A DNA stretch of 64,000 nt from Pelagibacteraceae bacterium AG-430-E20 (GTDB taxonomy: Bacteria > Pseudomonadota > Alphaproteobacteria > Pelagibacterales > Pelagibacteraceae). The stretch lies in NCBI GenBank assembly GCA_003209915.1, contig QCOF01000003.1, positions 160,725-224,724 on the forward strand. The letters are read 5' to 3'. The stretch's first letter is position 1, and each line of letters opens with the position of its first letter. Below the pieces are notes generated by a model, which made no database searches, was not told where the DNA came from, and worked only from the letters and a program-made list of their open reading frames with translations. Position numbers and translations under genes: made by a program. Below, piece by piece: positions 6,530 to 17,548 of the stretch.

Positions 6530-9064
6530 GTGGAAAGATATAATTTTAAATCTGTTGAAAATAAATGGCAAAAATATTGGGAAGAAAAAAAAGTATTTTC
6601 AACCAAAGTAGATAAAAGTAAAAAAAAATTTTATTGCCTAGAAATGTTTCCATATCCATCTGGAAAAATTCATATGGGTCACGTGCGAAATTATACAATT
6701 GGCGATGTCTTAGCTAGATATAAATCTCTTCAAGGATATAACGTTTTGCATCCAATGGGTTGGGACTCATTTGGAATGCCAGCTGAAAATGCTGCTCGAC
6801 AAAATAATCTAGATCCAAAATCATGGACTGAAAGTAATATAGAAAATATGAAAGCCCAGCTCAAAAAACTTGGGTTATCCATTGACTGGGACAGAGAAAT
6901 TTCTACCGCCTCTGAGGAATATTATAAACATCAACAGCTGTTTTTTTTAGAATTACTAGAAAAAAAATTAGTTTATAGAAAAGAGAATTATGTTAACTGG
7001 GATCCGGTTGATGAAACTGTACTTGCTAATGAACAAGTAATTGATGGCAAGGGCTGGAGATCGGGAGCTGCAGTCGAAAGAAAAAAATTAAGTCAATGGT
7101 TTTTTAATATTTCTAAATTTTCGCAAAACTTATTAGACGGATTAGACAATCTAGAAAAGTGGCCAAACAAAGTTAAAACAATGCAAAAAAACTGGATTGG
7201 AAAATCCTTTGGATGTGAAATAGACTTTAAAACAGAAGGAAGTTTACCAGTAGAAAAAATAAAATGTTTTACTACAAGACCCGATACTCTGTTTGGTTTT
7301 TCTTTCTTAGCCTTATCAATTGATCATGAAATTTCTAATTTCTATAAAGATGATAAAGATTTTATAAAATTCAAAGATGAGTGTTCCAAAACTGGAACCA
7401 CGGAAGAAGCAATTGCTGTTGGAGAAAAAATTGGTTTCAAAACTGATCTTGTGGCTATAAATCCATTAAATCCTAAACAAAAAGTTCCAGTTTATTTTGC
7501 AAATTTCGTTTTAATGGACTACGGATTCGGTGCTGTATTTGGATGTCCAGCACATGATCAAAGAGATTATGATTTTGCAAAAAAATATAATCTTGAAATA
7601 AAAACTGTTGTTAGACCCAATGATCAAGATGAAACTTTTAAAATAAAACATGAAGCTTATCCAGGTCCAGGTATTATTATTAATTCTGATTTTTTAAATG
7701 GACTTAGTGCCCCTGATAATTCTGTTCTAGAGACAATCAAAGTCTTAGAAAAAAAAGGTATGGGTAAAAAAAAAATAAATTTTAGATTAAAAGACTGGGG
7801 AGTATCAAGGCAAAGATACTGGGGCTGTCCAATACCAGTTTTATATGATGAAAAAGGAAATGCACATCCTGTCCCAAAAGAAAATCTGCCTGTAAAACTT
7901 CCAGAAAACATTAACTTAAATGTAAAAGGTAATCCCTTAGATCACCAAAAGAACTGGAGAGAAGTAGAGATCGATGGGGAAAAATTTGTCAGAGAAACTG
8001 ATACGTTAGATACTTTTGTTTGTTCGTCTTGGTATTATCTAAGATTTTGCTCTCCAAATAATAATGATTATGGATTTGATAAAGATGAAATCGATTATTG
8101 GATGCCAGTTGATCAATATATTGGAGGTGTTGAACATGCAATTTTGCATCTACTTTATTCAAGATTTTTTATGCAAGCCATATCGTATCAAAATTCTAAT
8201 TTTAATATCCTTGAGCCATTTGATGGACTATTTACCCAAGGCATGGTTTGTCACGAAACCTATAAAGATAAAAATAACAATTGGATAAGTCCAGACGATA
8301 TTGAGAATAAAAATGGAAAAAAAGTCTTAAAAAATAACTTATCTGAAGAAGTAAAAATTGGTCCATCAGAGTCCATGTCAAAATCTAAAAAAAATACAGT
8401 TGATCCAGAAAAAATAATTGAAATGTATGGAGCTGATTCTGCAAGATTATTTATTTTATCAGATAGTCCCCCAGAAAAAGATGTGCAATGGTCTGATGAG
8501 GGAATTGCCTCATCTTATAAATTTGTTCAAAAACTATGGTCATTAAATGAAAAAGTTGTTCATGAAATTGACCGCAACCATCAAAATGATGCAGGTGTGA
8601 ATATAGCTAAATTTACAAATAAATTTATAAAAAAAATGACAGATAGTCTTAATAACTTTAGTTATAATATTTTAATTGCAAATTTACATGAAATGCAAAA
8701 TTTTTTCTCTAAGGAGCTGGATGAAAATTATACTAAAAAAACCTTAATAGATAATTTTAGTAAAATACTGATAACCATGGTTCCTATTATTCCTCATCTC
8801 TCTAGCGAATGTTTAAAAAGAATTAACTGTGACGTGGTAGAATGGCCTGAGTATGATGAGAAACTAATAGTTGAGGATATAATTCCATATGTCATCCAGA
8901 TTAATGGTAAAAAAAAGGGTTTAATAGAGTCTAAAAGAGATCTAAACCAAATTGAACTGTTTGAAAAAATTTTAAAGGAAGAAAAAATTAGTAAACATTT
9001 TAGGGATAAGAAAATTATTAAGAAAATATTTGTTCCCAATAAGTTAATAAATATATTAGTCTAA
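6530..9064 (+). CDS. leuS: Leucyl-tRNA synthetase
   Basis: Charges tRNA-Leu with leucine using ATP, in the cytoplasm. The class I signature HMGH is at residues 48-51 and the second signature MSKSK at 616-620. The editing-domain region has [11 protein letters not shown] and [13 protein letters not shown], which remove mischarged residues. The 844-residue length is typical. The start codon is GTG at 6530; the first residues [17 protein letters not shown] match the family N terminus. It heads the leuS-lptE-holA series conserved in alphaproteobacteria. Confidence 0.98.
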   Translation: MERYNFKSVENKWQKYWEEKKVFSTKVDKSKKKFYCLEMFPYPSGKIHMGHVRNYTIGDVLARYKSLQGYNVLHPMGWDSFGMPAENAARQNNLDPKSWTESNIENMKAQLKKLGLSIDWDREISTASEEYYKHQQLFFLELLEKKLVYRKENYVNWDPVDETVLANEQVIDGKGWRSGAAVERKKLSQWFFNISKFSQNLLDGLDNLEKWPNKVKTMQKNWIGKSFGCEIDFKTEGSLPVEKIKCFTTRPDTLFGFSFLALSIDHEISNFYKDDKDFIKFKDECSKTGTTEEAIAVGEKIGFKTDLVAINPLNPKQKVPVYFANFVLMDYGFGAVFGCPAHDQRDYDFAKKYNLEIKTVVRPNDQDETFKIKHEAYPGPGIIINSDFLNGLSAPDNSVLETIKVLEKKGMGKKKINFRLKDWGVSRQRYWGCPIPVLYDEKGNAHPVPKENLPVKLPENINLNVKGNPLDHQKNWREVEIDGEKFVRETDTLDTFVCSSWYYLRFCSPNNNDYGFDKDEIDYWMPVDQYIGGVEHAILHLLYSRFFMQAISYQNSNFNILEPFDGLFTQGMVCHETYKDKNNNWISPDDIENKNGKKVLKNNLSEEVKIGPSESMSKSKKNTVDPEKIIEMYGADSARLFILSDSPPEKDVQWSDEGIASSYKFVQKLWSLNEKVVHEIDRNHQNDAGVNIAKFTNKFIKKMTDSLNNFSYNILIANLHEMQNFFSKELDENYTKKTLIDNFSKILITMVPIIPHLSSECLKRINCDVVEWPEYDEKLIVEDIIPYVIQINGKKKGLIESKRDLNQIELFEKILKEEKISKHFRDKKIIKKIFVPNKLINILV

Positions 9065-9071
9065 ATTTTAA

Positions 9072-9533
9072 ATGATAAAAAAAAATTTCTTAAAAATAAT
9101 TTTTATATTTTTGCTAACCAGCTGTGGATATTCTCCCATGCTATCAACAATGGACAACAAGATATTAAATATTGAAGTCGTAAGTCATGAAGGGGATAAG
9201 GAAATCAATCAAGTTTTAAGGTCTAAATTTAAATTTCATAGGAATGAAAATGAAGAGCTAATTAAGATAAGTATTAATTCATCTTACAAAAAAAAAGATT
9301 TATCAAAAAATCTTACTGGTAAAGTTGAAGATTATAAAATCGAAACCACAACTAGTTTTATAGTTATTCGGAATAAAAATGAAAAAAATTTCAGTTTTAG
9401 TGAAGAATATACAATTAAAAATTTCGATGATGATTTTGAGGAAAGAAATTATGAAAAAAAAATAAGAAGAAATGTTGCAAACATTAATTATCAAAAACTA
9501 ATGTTACAATTATATAAATTTAATGATTTATAA
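9072..9533 (+). CDS. lptE: LPS-assembly lipoprotein LptE-like
   Basis: A 153-residue lipoprotein with lipobox LTSC (Cys18) followed by GYSPML, the typical start of mature LptE. The family forms the plug of the outer-membrane LPS translocon with LptD. The position between leuS and holA is the standard alphaproteobacterial location and carries much of the weight of this call, since LptE sequences vary. The last 11 bases overlap the start of holA, suggesting translational coupling. Confidence 0.82.
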   Translation: MIKKNFLKIIFIFLLTSCGYSPMLSTMDNKILNIEVVSHEGDKEINQVLRSKFKFHRNENEELIKISINSSYKKKDLSKNLTGKVEDYKIETTTSFIVIRNKNEKNFSFSEEYTIKNFDDDFEERNYEKKIRRNVANINYQKLMLQLYKFNDL

Positions 9534-10521
9534 ACATTTTGAAACTCAGAAAATAAATTTTAATTTAAATAAAATAATTTTATTATACGGGAAAAATGAA
9601 GGTCTTAAAAAAGAAGTTCTTGAAAATTTAAAAAAAGACAAAGGTGATATTTTTAGCTATGAAGAAAAAGAGATTCTAGAAAATCCTAAAATATTTTTAA
9701 GCCAAATAACCTCTAAATCTCTTTTTGAAGAAAAAAAAATAGTTATTATAAAAAGAGCAACTGATAAATTACTTAAAATCCTAGAAAATATTGACTCTCA
9801 AATAATAGATGACGTAACTATTTTTATTGTTGCAGATAATTTAGAAAAAAAATCTAAATTAAGATCAGAATTTGAAAAAAATAAATCACTTATTTGTATT
9901 CCTTTTTATCCAGACAACGATCAAACACTCTTAAAATTAGCTTCTAATTTCTTTAGAGAAAAAAAAATTTCATTAGCGCCAACAGATATTAATTTAATTG
10001 TTGGTAGATCTGCTGGAGATCGAGAGAACTTATTAAATGAGTTACATAAAATTGAATTATTTTGTGCAACAGGAAAAAAAATCAATTCAAACGACATAGC
10101 TAAATTGACTAATTTATCAGAAAATCAAAGTATATCTGAACTCGTGGATAATTGCTTAGCTAAAAATAAGAGGAAAACACTTAATATTTTAAATGAGAAT
10201 AATTTTGCTTCTGAAGACTGTATATTAATAACACGAATATTTTTAGCTAAATTAAAAAAGATATTAGTACTTTCAGAAAATTTCCAAAATAACAAAAATA
10301 TAGATTTAACTATATCATCTGCCAAACCACCAATTTTTTGGAAAGATAAAGAAATTACAAAACAACAGGTTTTTAAATTACCTCCTGGTGATACAAAATT
10401 TTTAATTTATAAAGTAAATGAACTTGAACTGTTAATTAAGCAAAATATTAATAATCCAATAAATTTAATTACTGACTTTATACTAGAACAAACCTCTGAC
10501 AGAATTAATAATTCAGCTTAA
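9523..10521 (+). CDS. holA: DNA polymerase III subunit delta
   Basis: Clamp-loader subunit that opens the sliding clamp. It has 332 residues with the family start ILLYGKNEGLKKE at about residue 18 and a helical C-terminal collar region. The AAA-like domain is degenerate, as usual for delta. It overlaps lptE by 11 bases upstream and the convergent parB by 17 bases downstream. Its place next to parB and near the inferred origin fits a replication gene cluster. Confidence 0.93.
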   Translation: MIYKHFETQKINFNLNKIILLYGKNEGLKKEVLENLKKDKGDIFSYEEKEILENPKIFLSQITSKSLFEEKKIVIIKRATDKLLKILENIDSQIIDDVTIFIVADNLEKKSKLRSEFEKNKSLICIPFYPDNDQTLLKLASNFFREKKISLAPTDINLIVGRSAGDRENLLNELHKIELFCATGKKINSNDIAKLTNLSENQSISELVDNCLAKNKRKTLNILNENNFASEDCILITRIFLAKLKKILVLSENFQNNKNIDLTISSAKPPIFWKDKEITKQQVFKLPPGDTKFLIYKVNELELLIKQNINNPINLITDFILEQTSDRINNSA

Positions 10522-11353
10522 TTATATTTATGATTTTATTTAGTTGATCTAAGTCTTTGTATTCAAATGTTATCTTACCTTTATTATTTTTTTTATTTTT
10601 AATCTCAACATTTAAACCAACCTTATTTACTATTGACATTTCTAAGTGCATAATATTTGCATCCTTTGAATTACTTGGCTTTTGTCTTTTATTTTTAAAT
10701 AATTTTACAAAATTTTCGGCTTGTCTAACTGAGAGCTTATTTTCAATTATTTTATTAGCTACAAAACTAGCATTTTCTAAGCCAACTAAAATTTTCGCAT
10801 GGCCAGCTGACAATTTTTGGTTTTCTATAAGTTTAATTACCTCACCAGGAAGAGATAAAAGTCTAAGTGCGTTGGCAATATAGCTACGACTTTTGCCTAT
10901 AAATTTTGAAACTTTTTCTTGGTCATAAGAGAATTCGTCTATTAATTTTTTATATCCTTGTGCTTCTTCTAAGGGGTTTAAATCATGCCTTTGTACATTT
11001 TCAACAATTGCAAATTCTAACGATTTTAAATCATCTGCCTCGGCTACAACTACCGGAACATCATGAAGCCCCACCTTTTGTGCCGCAAGCCACCTTCTCT
11101 CTCCAGCAATTATTTCAAATTTTGATTGATCTTTATTTGATTTGCGAACAATGATTGGCTGTAAAATTCCTCTTTCTCTAATCGAATTTGCAAGTTCGTT
11201 TAAATTTTCATCATCAAAATTTTTTCTTGGTTGATATTTATTAGGTTCAAGATCACTAACACTTAGCCTATTTTTTTGTATCTCAACTTTAGTTTCACCT
11301 ATTAATGAAGATAGACCTCTACCAAGTCCTTTTTTTATTTTATTAGTATCCAT
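10505..11353 (-). CDS. parB: Chromosome-partitioning protein ParB
   Basis: Binds parS sites near the origin and spreads along DNA as a CTP-dependent clamp. The 282-residue protein has an N-terminal ParA-stimulating segment KKGLGRGLSSLIG, the nucleotide-binding box with GERRWLAA at residues 84-91 and NPLEEAQGY, and a helix-turn-helix around QEKVSKFIGKSRSYIANALRLL. The C-terminal dimerisation domain ends at NIIKLNY. Its ATG overlaps the parA stop by one base. A perfect parS lies 1.4 kb away inside rsmG. Confidence 0.97.
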   Translation of the reverse strand: MDTNKIKKGLGRGLSSLIGETKVEIQKNRLSVSDLEPNKYQPRKNFDDENLNELANSIRERGILQPIIVRKSNKDQSKFEIIAGERRWLAAQKVGLHDVPVVVAEADDLKSLEFAIVENVQRHDLNPLEEAQGYKKLIDEFSYDQEKVSKFIGKSRSYIANALRLLSLPGEVIKLIENQKLSAGHAKILVGLENASFVANKIIENKLSVRQAENFVKLFKNKRQKPSNSKDANIMHLEMSIVNKVGLNVEIKNKKNNKGKITFEYKDLDQLNKIINIIKLNY

Positions 11354-12147
11354 TAAGCAGCACTCCCAATAGTTGTTTCTTGATTTAAAAATTCATCTGT
11401 AAAATTAAAATATGCTTTACTACCTGGGCAGGTTTTGTCATATATCAAAACGGGCATACCGTGTGAGGGTGCCTCTGACAATCTCACGTTCCTAGGAATT
11501 ACTGTTGAATAAACTTTTTCATTAAAATAATCTCTTGCTTCCTTCTCAACTTGAGAGGAAAGTTTATTTCTTTTATCATACATTGTTAACAGTATACCTC
11601 TTATGCTCAACTCAGGGTTAAGATTAACTTTTATTCTTTCGATTGTTTTCATTAGCTGAGTTAAGCCCTCTAAAGCAAAAAATTCTGTTTGCAGGGGTAC
11701 TAAAAGTGAGTTTGAGCTTACCAGTGCCATTACAGTCAGTAAGCTTAGAGATGGTGGGCAATCTATCAATATATAATCATATATACCTCCAGAATTGTTT
11801 AAATACGCGGTTAATTTTAATTTTAACAAGAAAGCTCTATTACTATCATCAGCCGTCTCCACCTCGAGGCCAGATAAATCTACGTTAGAGGTTATTATGT
11901 CAAGATTTTCAAACTGAGTTTTTTTAATCACATCAATTATTTCCTTAGTACCATTAAGAACTCCGTAAATTGTCTCTGAAGAATTTTCCATGTTGGATAA
12001 TCCAAGGCCAGTAGTTGCATTTCCCTGAGGGTCTAAGTCTAAAACTAGAATTTTCTTGTTCCGTTGAGATAAACCAGCCGCTAAGTTAATTGCTGAAGTT
12101 GTTTTACCTACCCCACCCTTTTGATTTATGACTGAAATAATTTGCAT
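11353..12147 (-). CDS. parA: Chromosome-partitioning ATPase ParA
   Basis: Deviant Walker-A ATPase that drives origin segregation together with ParB. The P-loop QKGGVGKTTSA begins at residue 9 and includes the signature lysine of the ParA/MinD family (Lys10) plus Lys15. LVLDLDPQGNATTGLG (Walker A') and ILIDCPPSL (Walker B) follow. The 264-residue length is standard. It is packed directly after rsmG with no spacer and before parB with a one-base overlap, so the three are probably one transcript. Confidence 0.97.
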   Translation of the reverse strand: MQIISVINQKGGVGKTTSAINLAAGLSQRNKKILVLDLDPQGNATTGLGLSNMENSSETIYGVLNGTKEIIDVIKKTQFENLDIITSNVDLSGLEVETADDSNRAFLLKLKLTAYLNNSGGIYDYILIDCPPSLSLLTVMALVSSNSLLVPLQTEFFALEGLTQLMKTIERIKVNLNPELSIRGILLTMYDKRNKLSSQVEKEARDYFNEKVYSTVIPRNVRLSEAPSHGMPVLIYDKTCPGSKAYFNFTDEFLNQETTIGSAA

Positions 12148-12801
12148 TTAGTTTTTTTTAATTTTTTTTTTAATTTTTTTCACATTAATTAAAAATGACT
12201 CATCATTAGTTAGACTTTTTTTTTCAGAATAATCTAAATCCCAATCCTTTAAAGTATTTTGAAAAATTTTTCTTCCACTCTTTCCCATAAAAAAAATTAT
12301 ATTTGAAAAATTAGAAAAACTTTCATTCACTAAATCTAAAACTACCGGCATTGGTTTAAATGCTCTAGACATTATTGTTCCTGTTTCTAATTTTCTTTCT
12401 TCAAAAATATTTTTTTGTATTATTTCTGTTTTTAAATTTAATTTTGTAGAGACGTCTCTAAGAAAATGGCTTTTATGATAGCTTTTTTCATAGAGCTTAA
12501 CCTTGATATCCTTTTTTAGGCTTTTAAGTAAAATAGCTATGATTATGCCTGGCATGCCATTACCTGAACCTATATCTGTTATTGTATTATGATTAAAGTC
12601 AACAATATCAATAATTTGCGCGGAATCTATAATATGACGCTTAATTATGTCATTTTTTTCATTGAATTTATTGCTCATTAAATTGATTTTTTCATTTTTT
12701 TCAAAGATCATTGATATATAGCTTTCAAAGTCTAAAAATGTTTCACGTGAAACATTTAACCCTGAAAGTTTTGAGTAAGAATTTTTAATTTCTTGATCCA
12801 T
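12148..12801 (-). CDS. rsmG: 16S rRNA (guanine-N7) methyltransferase RsmG
   Basis: Methylates G527 of 16S rRNA using S-adenosylmethionine. The 217-residue protein shows the GidB motifs ITDIGSGNGMPGIIIAILL (SAM site, near residue 70) and MSRAFKPM. The N-terminal segment NVSRETF at residues 16-22 is encoded by a sequence holding a perfect parS. The ATG overlaps the mnmG stop by one base and parA follows immediately, the classical gidA-gidB-parAB order. Confidence 0.95.
   Translation of the reverse strand: MDQEIKNSYSKLSGLNVSRETFLDFESYISMIFEKNEKINLMSNKFNEKNDIIKRHIIDSAQIIDIVDFNHNTITDIGSGNGMPGIIIAILLKSLKKDIKVKLYEKSYHKSHFLRDVSTKLNLKTEIIQKNIFEERKLETGTIMSRAFKPMPVVLDLVNESFSNFSNIIFFMGKSGRKIFQNTLKDWDLDYSEKKSLTNDESFLINVKKIKKKIKKN
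12739..12754. promoter_or_regulatory. parS centromere site (16-bp perfect palindrome)
   Basis: TGTTTCACGTGAAACA matches the canonical bacterial parS consensus at all 16 positions. It lies within rsmG codons 16-21 and encodes part of NVSRET. Known ParB proteins bind this sequence, and parB and parA are the next genes, so use as the centromere is very likely. It lies about 7.3 kb from the inferred origin. Confidence 0.96.
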
Positions 12802-14672
12802 TAAGCTATATGCTTAATAGACTTTCTTTTTACATGTGACAACAAAATATATACAGCTGCAGGAGTAATTCCATCAATTCTTAGGGCTTGACCCATAGTT
12901 TTGGGCTTTATTTCTTTAAATTTTGCCTTTACCTCATTTGAGAGGCCTGAGAGCTTATCATAATCAATTTTTTCTGGAATTATTAGGTTTTCATCTCTTT
13001 TAAATGCAAGAATGTCAGCTTTTTGCTTATGTAAATAACCTCTATAATGTGCATTTATTTCTATCTGCTCATCAATTTCATTGTCATAATAGGGTATATC
13101 ACTCCAAATTTCTCTTATTTTAAGCATATCAACACCTTTTTGGGTTAAAATTTCATTCGAAGACCTAAGTATCCCGTCTTTAGCTATCTTTATACCATAA
13201 CTTTCAGCTTTATTTGGTGAAATATGAGATTTAAACATTTTATTAGAAATGTTCTTTAATTTTTGAGATTTATCTAAATATATCTGCTTTCTTTGACCTC
13301 CAATTAATCCAATTTCAATGCCTTTATTAGTCAATCTTTGATCAGCATTATCAGCTCTCAAGCTTAATCTATATTCTGCTCTAGAAGTAAACATTCTATA
13401 GGGTTCAGCAACACCTTTAGTTACTAGATCATCAATCATTACACCTATATATGCATCAGATCTATTTAATATAAATGGTTCTTGTCCTTTAATAGATAAT
13501 GCTGCATTTATTCCAGCAATAAGCCCTTGTGATGCAGCTTCCTCATAACCAGTTGTTCCATTTATTTGACCAGCTAGATAAAGATTATTAATTTTTTTAG
13601 TCTCAAGCGTAAGAAAAAGCTCCCTAGGGTCTACATAATCATATTCTATAGCATATCCAGGTCTAATAATTTTTACATTTTCTAAACCATTGATATTATT
13701 ACATATTTCTTGCTGCACTTCACTCGGAAGTGACGTAGAGATGCCGTTTGGATAAATAGTATGGTCATTTAACCCTTCTGGCTCCAAAAATATCTGATGT
13801 CGCGCTTTATCAGTGAATTTTACTATTTTATCCTCTATAGATGGACAGTATCTTGGTCCAACACCTTTTATGCTACCAGAGTACATCGCACTCATCGATA
13901 AATTTTTTTCTATTATCTTGTGCACCTTTTGATTGGTGTATGTCATCCTACATGATACTTGTTTGTTTAAATTTTTTTTAGTTAGAAAAGAAAAAAAATA
14001 GGGATCATCATCTGCAAACTGTTCTTCTAAATTTTTATAATCTATAGTTCTTGAATCTAGTCGAGGAGGGGTTCCAGTTTTTAATCTTCCAATTTTAAAT
14101 TCGTATTTTTTTAATTGTTCACTTAAACCTACAGAAGGTATCTCATCATATCTTCCAGCTGGTGTTTTTTCATCACCTATATGTATCAAACCGTTTAAAA
14201 AAGTGCCTGTTGTTAGTATTAACTTACTACATGTAACTTTTTTACCTTTTTTAGTTTCAAAACCACTTATAATGTTTTTATTAAAAATAAACTTAATAAC
14301 AGTATCAGAAAAAATGCTTAAATTACAATAGTTTGCAAGTTTTTCTTGCATATATTTTCGATATAAAGATCTATCTGACTGTGTTCTTGGTCCGCGAACA
14401 GCAGGACCTCTACTTCTGTTTAGCAACCTAAATTGAATTCCTGACTTATCAGCAATCTCTCCCATAACACCATCAAGAGCATCTATCTCTCTTACTAAAT
14501 GACCTTTACCTAATCCACCAATAGCGGGATTACACGACATCTCACCAATCGTTTCAATCTTATGGGTAAATAAAGCAGTGTTAACTCCTAAACGTGCAGA
14601 AGCTGTTGCAGCTTCACATCCAGCATGACCACCTCCAATTACAACAACATCAAATGACAAATCATTTTTCAT
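12801..14672 (-). CDS. mnmG: tRNA uridine-5-carboxymethylaminomethyl modification enzyme MnmG
   Basis: FAD enzyme that with MnmE installs the cmnm5 group on wobble uridine 34 of several tRNAs. The FAD-binding motif GGGHAGCE lies at residues 13-20. [26 protein letters not shown] and [11 protein letters not shown] are family hallmarks (read around residues 43-68 and 203-213). The length is 623 residues. It is followed by rsmG with a one-base overlap. Its partner mnmE is the next gene upstream on the same strand. Confidence 0.98.
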   Translation of the reverse strand: MKNDLSFDVVVIGGGHAGCEAATASARLGVNTALFTHKIETIGEMSCNPAIGGLGKGHLVREIDALDGVMGEIADKSGIQFRLLNRSRGPAVRGPRTQSDRSLYRKYMQEKLANYCNLSIFSDTVIKFIFNKNIISGFETKKGKKVTCSKLILTTGTFLNGLIHIGDEKTPAGRYDEIPSVGLSEQLKKYEFKIGRLKTGTPPRLDSRTIDYKNLEEQFADDDPYFFSFLTKKNLNKQVSCRMTYTNQKVHKIIEKNLSMSAMYSGSIKGVGPRYCPSIEDKIVKFTDKARHQIFLEPEGLNDHTIYPNGISTSLPSEVQQEICNNINGLENVKIIRPGYAIEYDYVDPRELFLTLETKKINNLYLAGQINGTTGYEEAASQGLIAGINAALSIKGQEPFILNRSDAYIGVMIDDLVTKGVAEPYRMFTSRAEYRLSLRADNADQRLTNKGIEIGLIGGQRKQIYLDKSQKLKNISNKMFKSHISPNKAESYGIKIAKDGILRSSNEILTQKGVDMLKIREIWSDIPYYDNEIDEQIEINAHYRGYLHKQKADILAFKRDENLIIPEKIDYDKLSGLSNEVKAKFKEIKPKTMGQALRIDGITPAAVYILLSHVKRKSIKHIA

Positions 14673-14708
14673 AATCCAAATCTATATGTGATTATATAAT
14701 TTACAAGA

Positions 14709-14760
14709 TAGGCTTAATTTTTTGTAAATAAGCCATATTTATCAACGTTTTTTGATAAAA
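14709..14760. other. Two hairpins in the mnmE-mnmG spacer
   Basis: The 117-base spacer holds two inverted repeats: GGCTTA/TAAGCC at 14711-14716 and 14729-14734, and TTTATCAA/TTGATAAA at 14738-14745 and 14752-14759. Neither is followed by a clear T tract on the minus strand, so they may be weak attenuators, RNA processing signals or chance. No ORF lies here. Confidence 0.35.
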
Positions 14761-14789
14761 AAAGTGCGAAAAATCAGCAAAATAGGGTA

Positions 14790-16157
14790 TTACTTGCCGA
14801 TACAAAAATCGTTGAAAATACTACCTAATATCTCCTCTACATCAACTTTTCCGACTATCATACCTAAATGTCTTGTAGCTAATCTTAAATCTTCTGCAGC
14901 TTTATCGTAATCTTCGATTTCTTTTTTTTGATTAAAGTTATTTAGATAATCCAAACACTGTTGCAAATGTTGTCTGTGTCTCTCTCTTGTAATTAAGATA
15001 TCATCGCTAGATATAAACTTGTTTTTTAATTTTTCTTTGATTGCATTTATTAGATCAACTAAATTTTCTTCTTCTTTAATAGACGTATGAATAATATTTA
15101 TATCTTTAAGATTTTTTCCTAAATGATTAAACCTAAAATAATTTCCTATACCGGGAGGTTTGCCTAATTTAATATCTGATTTATTCAGTACTACTATTGT
15201 ATTTTCAGAGTTAGAGTCCACTAAAAATGGCTTAAAATCTAGATTTTCTGGGTGTAAAACTACTATTTTTAGGTCTGACTCCTCCGCTTTTTGAAGCGCT
15301 AATTTAATACCTTTTTTTTCGATCTCATCTTTTGAATCCCTTATTCCAGCCGTATCGGAGATGATGACAGGATAACCATTTATATTAAGATGAGTTTCAA
15401 TTACATCTCTAGTAGTTCCAGCTATTTCAGAAACAATTGCAACATCACGATTAGATAAATAATTCATCAAACTAGATTTTCCAGCATTAGTGGGGCCAAC
15501 TATTGCAATCTTAAAACCTTCTCTAATTCTTTCTCCAACTTTTTGATCATTTAATATTTTTTTAATTTTATTTATTACTTCATCTGAACTATTTTTGATT
15601 TCATCTAAAATATTATTTGGTAAATCCTCATCTGGAAAATCTATTTTAGCTTCAACATGCGATAAAATTTTCAAAAGTTTTTCTCTTAAAAAATTAAATT
15701 GGTCTGCTGATTTTCCATTCATAATTTTAATTGCTTGTTGTCTTTGAATTTCTGTTTCTGAGGAAATCAAATCAGCAATACTTTCGGCTTTAAGTAAATT
15801 TATTTTTCCATTTTGGAAAGCAAGCCTAGTAAATTCTCCGGGTTCAGCTAAACGACAATTTTCAATTTTAGATATGTTAGCATGTAAAGCATCTACTACC
15901 GCTTTGCTTCCATGCACCTGTATTTCAGCCATATCCTCACCTGTGTAGCTCTCAGGGCCAGGAAACCATAATATTAAACCCTCATCTATGAGTTCAGAAG
16001 TGTTGATTTTATTGATTTTTCGAAGTGTAGCCACCCTTGGCTTGGGTACGCCCTTACCGGTCATTAGCTCAATCGCTTTGGAGGTATCTTGGCCTGAAAT
16101 TCTTACAACGGCTATACCTGAAATTCCTGGTCCACTTGATAAAGCATAAATTGTCAT
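14790..16157 (-). CDS. mnmE: tRNA modification GTPase MnmE
   Basis: GTPase partner of MnmG in wobble-uridine modification. An N-terminal tetrahydrofolate-binding domain holds GEFTRLAFQNGKINL near residue 107. The G domain has P-loop GPTNAGKSS at 221-229, the GTTRD switch at 247-251, DTAGIR at 269 onward and NKSD as the guanine-specificity motif. The essential C-terminal CIGK is present at 452-455. Length is 455 residues. It precedes mnmG on the same strand, separated by a 117-base spacer with hairpins. Confidence 0.98.
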   Translation of the reverse strand: MTIYALSSGPGISGIAVVRISGQDTSKAIELMTGKGVPKPRVATLRKINKINTSELIDEGLILWFPGPESYTGEDMAEIQVHGSKAVVDALHANISKIENCRLAEPGEFTRLAFQNGKINLLKAESIADLISSETEIQRQQAIKIMNGKSADQFNFLREKLLKILSHVEAKIDFPDEDLPNNILDEIKNSSDEVINKIKKILNDQKVGERIREGFKIAIVGPTNAGKSSLMNYLSNRDVAIVSEIAGTTRDVIETHLNINGYPVIISDTAGIRDSKDEIEKKGIKLALQKAEESDLKIVVLHPENLDFKPFLVDSNSENTIVVLNKSDIKLGKPPGIGNYFRFNHLGKNLKDINIIHTSIKEEENLVDLINAIKEKLKNKFISSDDILITRERHRQHLQQCLDYLNNFNQKKEIEDYDKAAEDLRLATRHLGMIVGKVDVEEILGSIFNDFCIGK

Positions 16158-16211
16158 TTGAAGATTATAACTTCAAATTTGTATAACTGTAAAACTTTAA
16201 TTAGCTCTTAA

Positions 16212-17483
16212 TTATTGGGCAGGTTTATTCATAGAATTAAAAAACTCTGAATTATTTTTTGTATCTTTTAATTTTGAATTAATAAACTCTATAGCATCCA
16301 TAGTTCCCATCGGGGCTATAATTCTTCTTAGAACATTCATTTTTTGGAGATCACTTTTATCAAATAACAATTCTTCTCTTCTCGTTCCTGACTTTGTGAT
16401 ATCGATTGCAGGATAAATTCTTTTATCTGCAATTTTTCTATCAAGAACAGTTTCGCTATTACCAGTACCTTTAAATTCCTCAAAAATTACTTCGTCCATT
16501 CTACTTCCAGTATCGATCAAAGCAGTTGAGATAATTGTTAAAGAACCTCCTTCTTCAATATTTCTAGCTGCGCCAAAAAATCTTTTCGGTCTTTGAAGTG
16601 CATTAGCATCAACACCGCCTGTTAAAACTTTTCCAGAGCTTGGAATAACAGCATTATAAGCTCTTCCCAATCTTGTTATCGAATCCAGTAATATAACTAC
16701 GTCCTTTTTATTTTCTGTTAATCTTTTTGCTTTTTCAATAACCATCTCAGCTACAGCAACGTGTCTTTGTGCTGGTTCATCAAATGTAGAACTAATAACT
16801 TCTCCTTTTACAGATCTTTGCATATCTGTTACTTCTTCTGGTCTTTCATCAATCAATAAAACCATCAAGTAGCTTTTCGGATAATTTTTTGCAATTGAGT
16901 TTGCTATACTTTGCAAAATCATAGTTTTACCAGCTTTTGGTGGAGAAATAATTATTGATCTCTGACCTTTTCCAATTGGACTTACAAGATCAATTAATCT
17001 GGGTGTTAAATCTGGTTTTTTTTCAATCTTTGTTGTCTCTACCTCCATGACCATCTGTTCGTCAGGATATAATGGTGTTAGATTTTCAAATGCAATTTTA
17101 TGTTTTGCTTTTTCTGGTTCTTCAAAATTTATTTTACTAACTTGAAGTAACGCAAAATATCTTTCGCCCTCTTTTGGTGCTCTAACAGGGCCCTCAACCG
17201 TGTCTCCCGTTCTTAATCCAAACTTTCTAATTTGGCTTGGGCTAACGTAGATGTCATCTGGACCTGGTAAATAATTTGATTCCATTGCTCTTAAAAAACC
17301 AAATCCATCTTGTAATAATTGTAAAACACCAACTCCAGTAATTTCTTCTTTTTCAGCAACTTTTTTTAAAATAGCAAAAAGAATTTCTTGTTTTCTCAAG
17401 GTACTTGCATTCTCAATACCAAGCTGTTCTGCTTGAGTAATAAGTTGTTCAGACGATTTTAGTTTTAATTCTTGAATGTTCAT
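16212..17483 (-). CDS. rho: Transcription termination factor Rho
   Basis: RNA-dependent ATPase that ends transcription. An OB-fold RNA-binding domain occupies about residues 50-125, with [27 protein letters not shown] primary site residues. The Walker A motif is PPKAGKT at 181-187, with [16 protein letters not shown] as Walker B and Q-loop region and the Rho-specific [20 protein letters not shown] later. It is 423 residues long with no insertion domain. Placement between mnmE and hemJ is conserved in alphaproteobacteria. Confidence 0.98.
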   Translation of the reverse strand: MNIQELKLKSSEQLITQAEQLGIENASTLRKQEILFAILKKVAEKEEITGVGVLQLLQDGFGFLRAMESNYLPGPDDIYVSPSQIRKFGLRTGDTVEGPVRAPKEGERYFALLQVSKINFEEPEKAKHKIAFENLTPLYPDEQMVMEVETTKIEKKPDLTPRLIDLVSPIGKGQRSIIISPPKAGKTMILQSIANSIAKNYPKSYLMVLLIDERPEEVTDMQRSVKGEVISSTFDEPAQRHVAVAEMVIEKAKRLTENKKDVVILLDSITRLGRAYNAVIPSSGKVLTGGVDANALQRPKRFFGAARNIEEGGSLTIISTALIDTGSRMDEVIFEEFKGTGNSETVLDRKIADKRIYPAIDITKSGTRREELLFDKSDLQKMNVLRRIIAPMGTMDAIEFINSKLKDTKNNSEFFNSMNKPAQ

Positions 17484-17548
17484 GATTTAATTTTGATAAG
17501 GACTTATCAAGTATTATGAATATATATGCTCTTATTTTTTTTTCAACC

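Noticed and set aside
14739..14747. TTATCAACG as a DnaA box in the mnmE-mnmG spacer
   Set aside because: Two mismatches to the consensus, and it is part of a stem-loop away from the hemE/ppsR origin gap.
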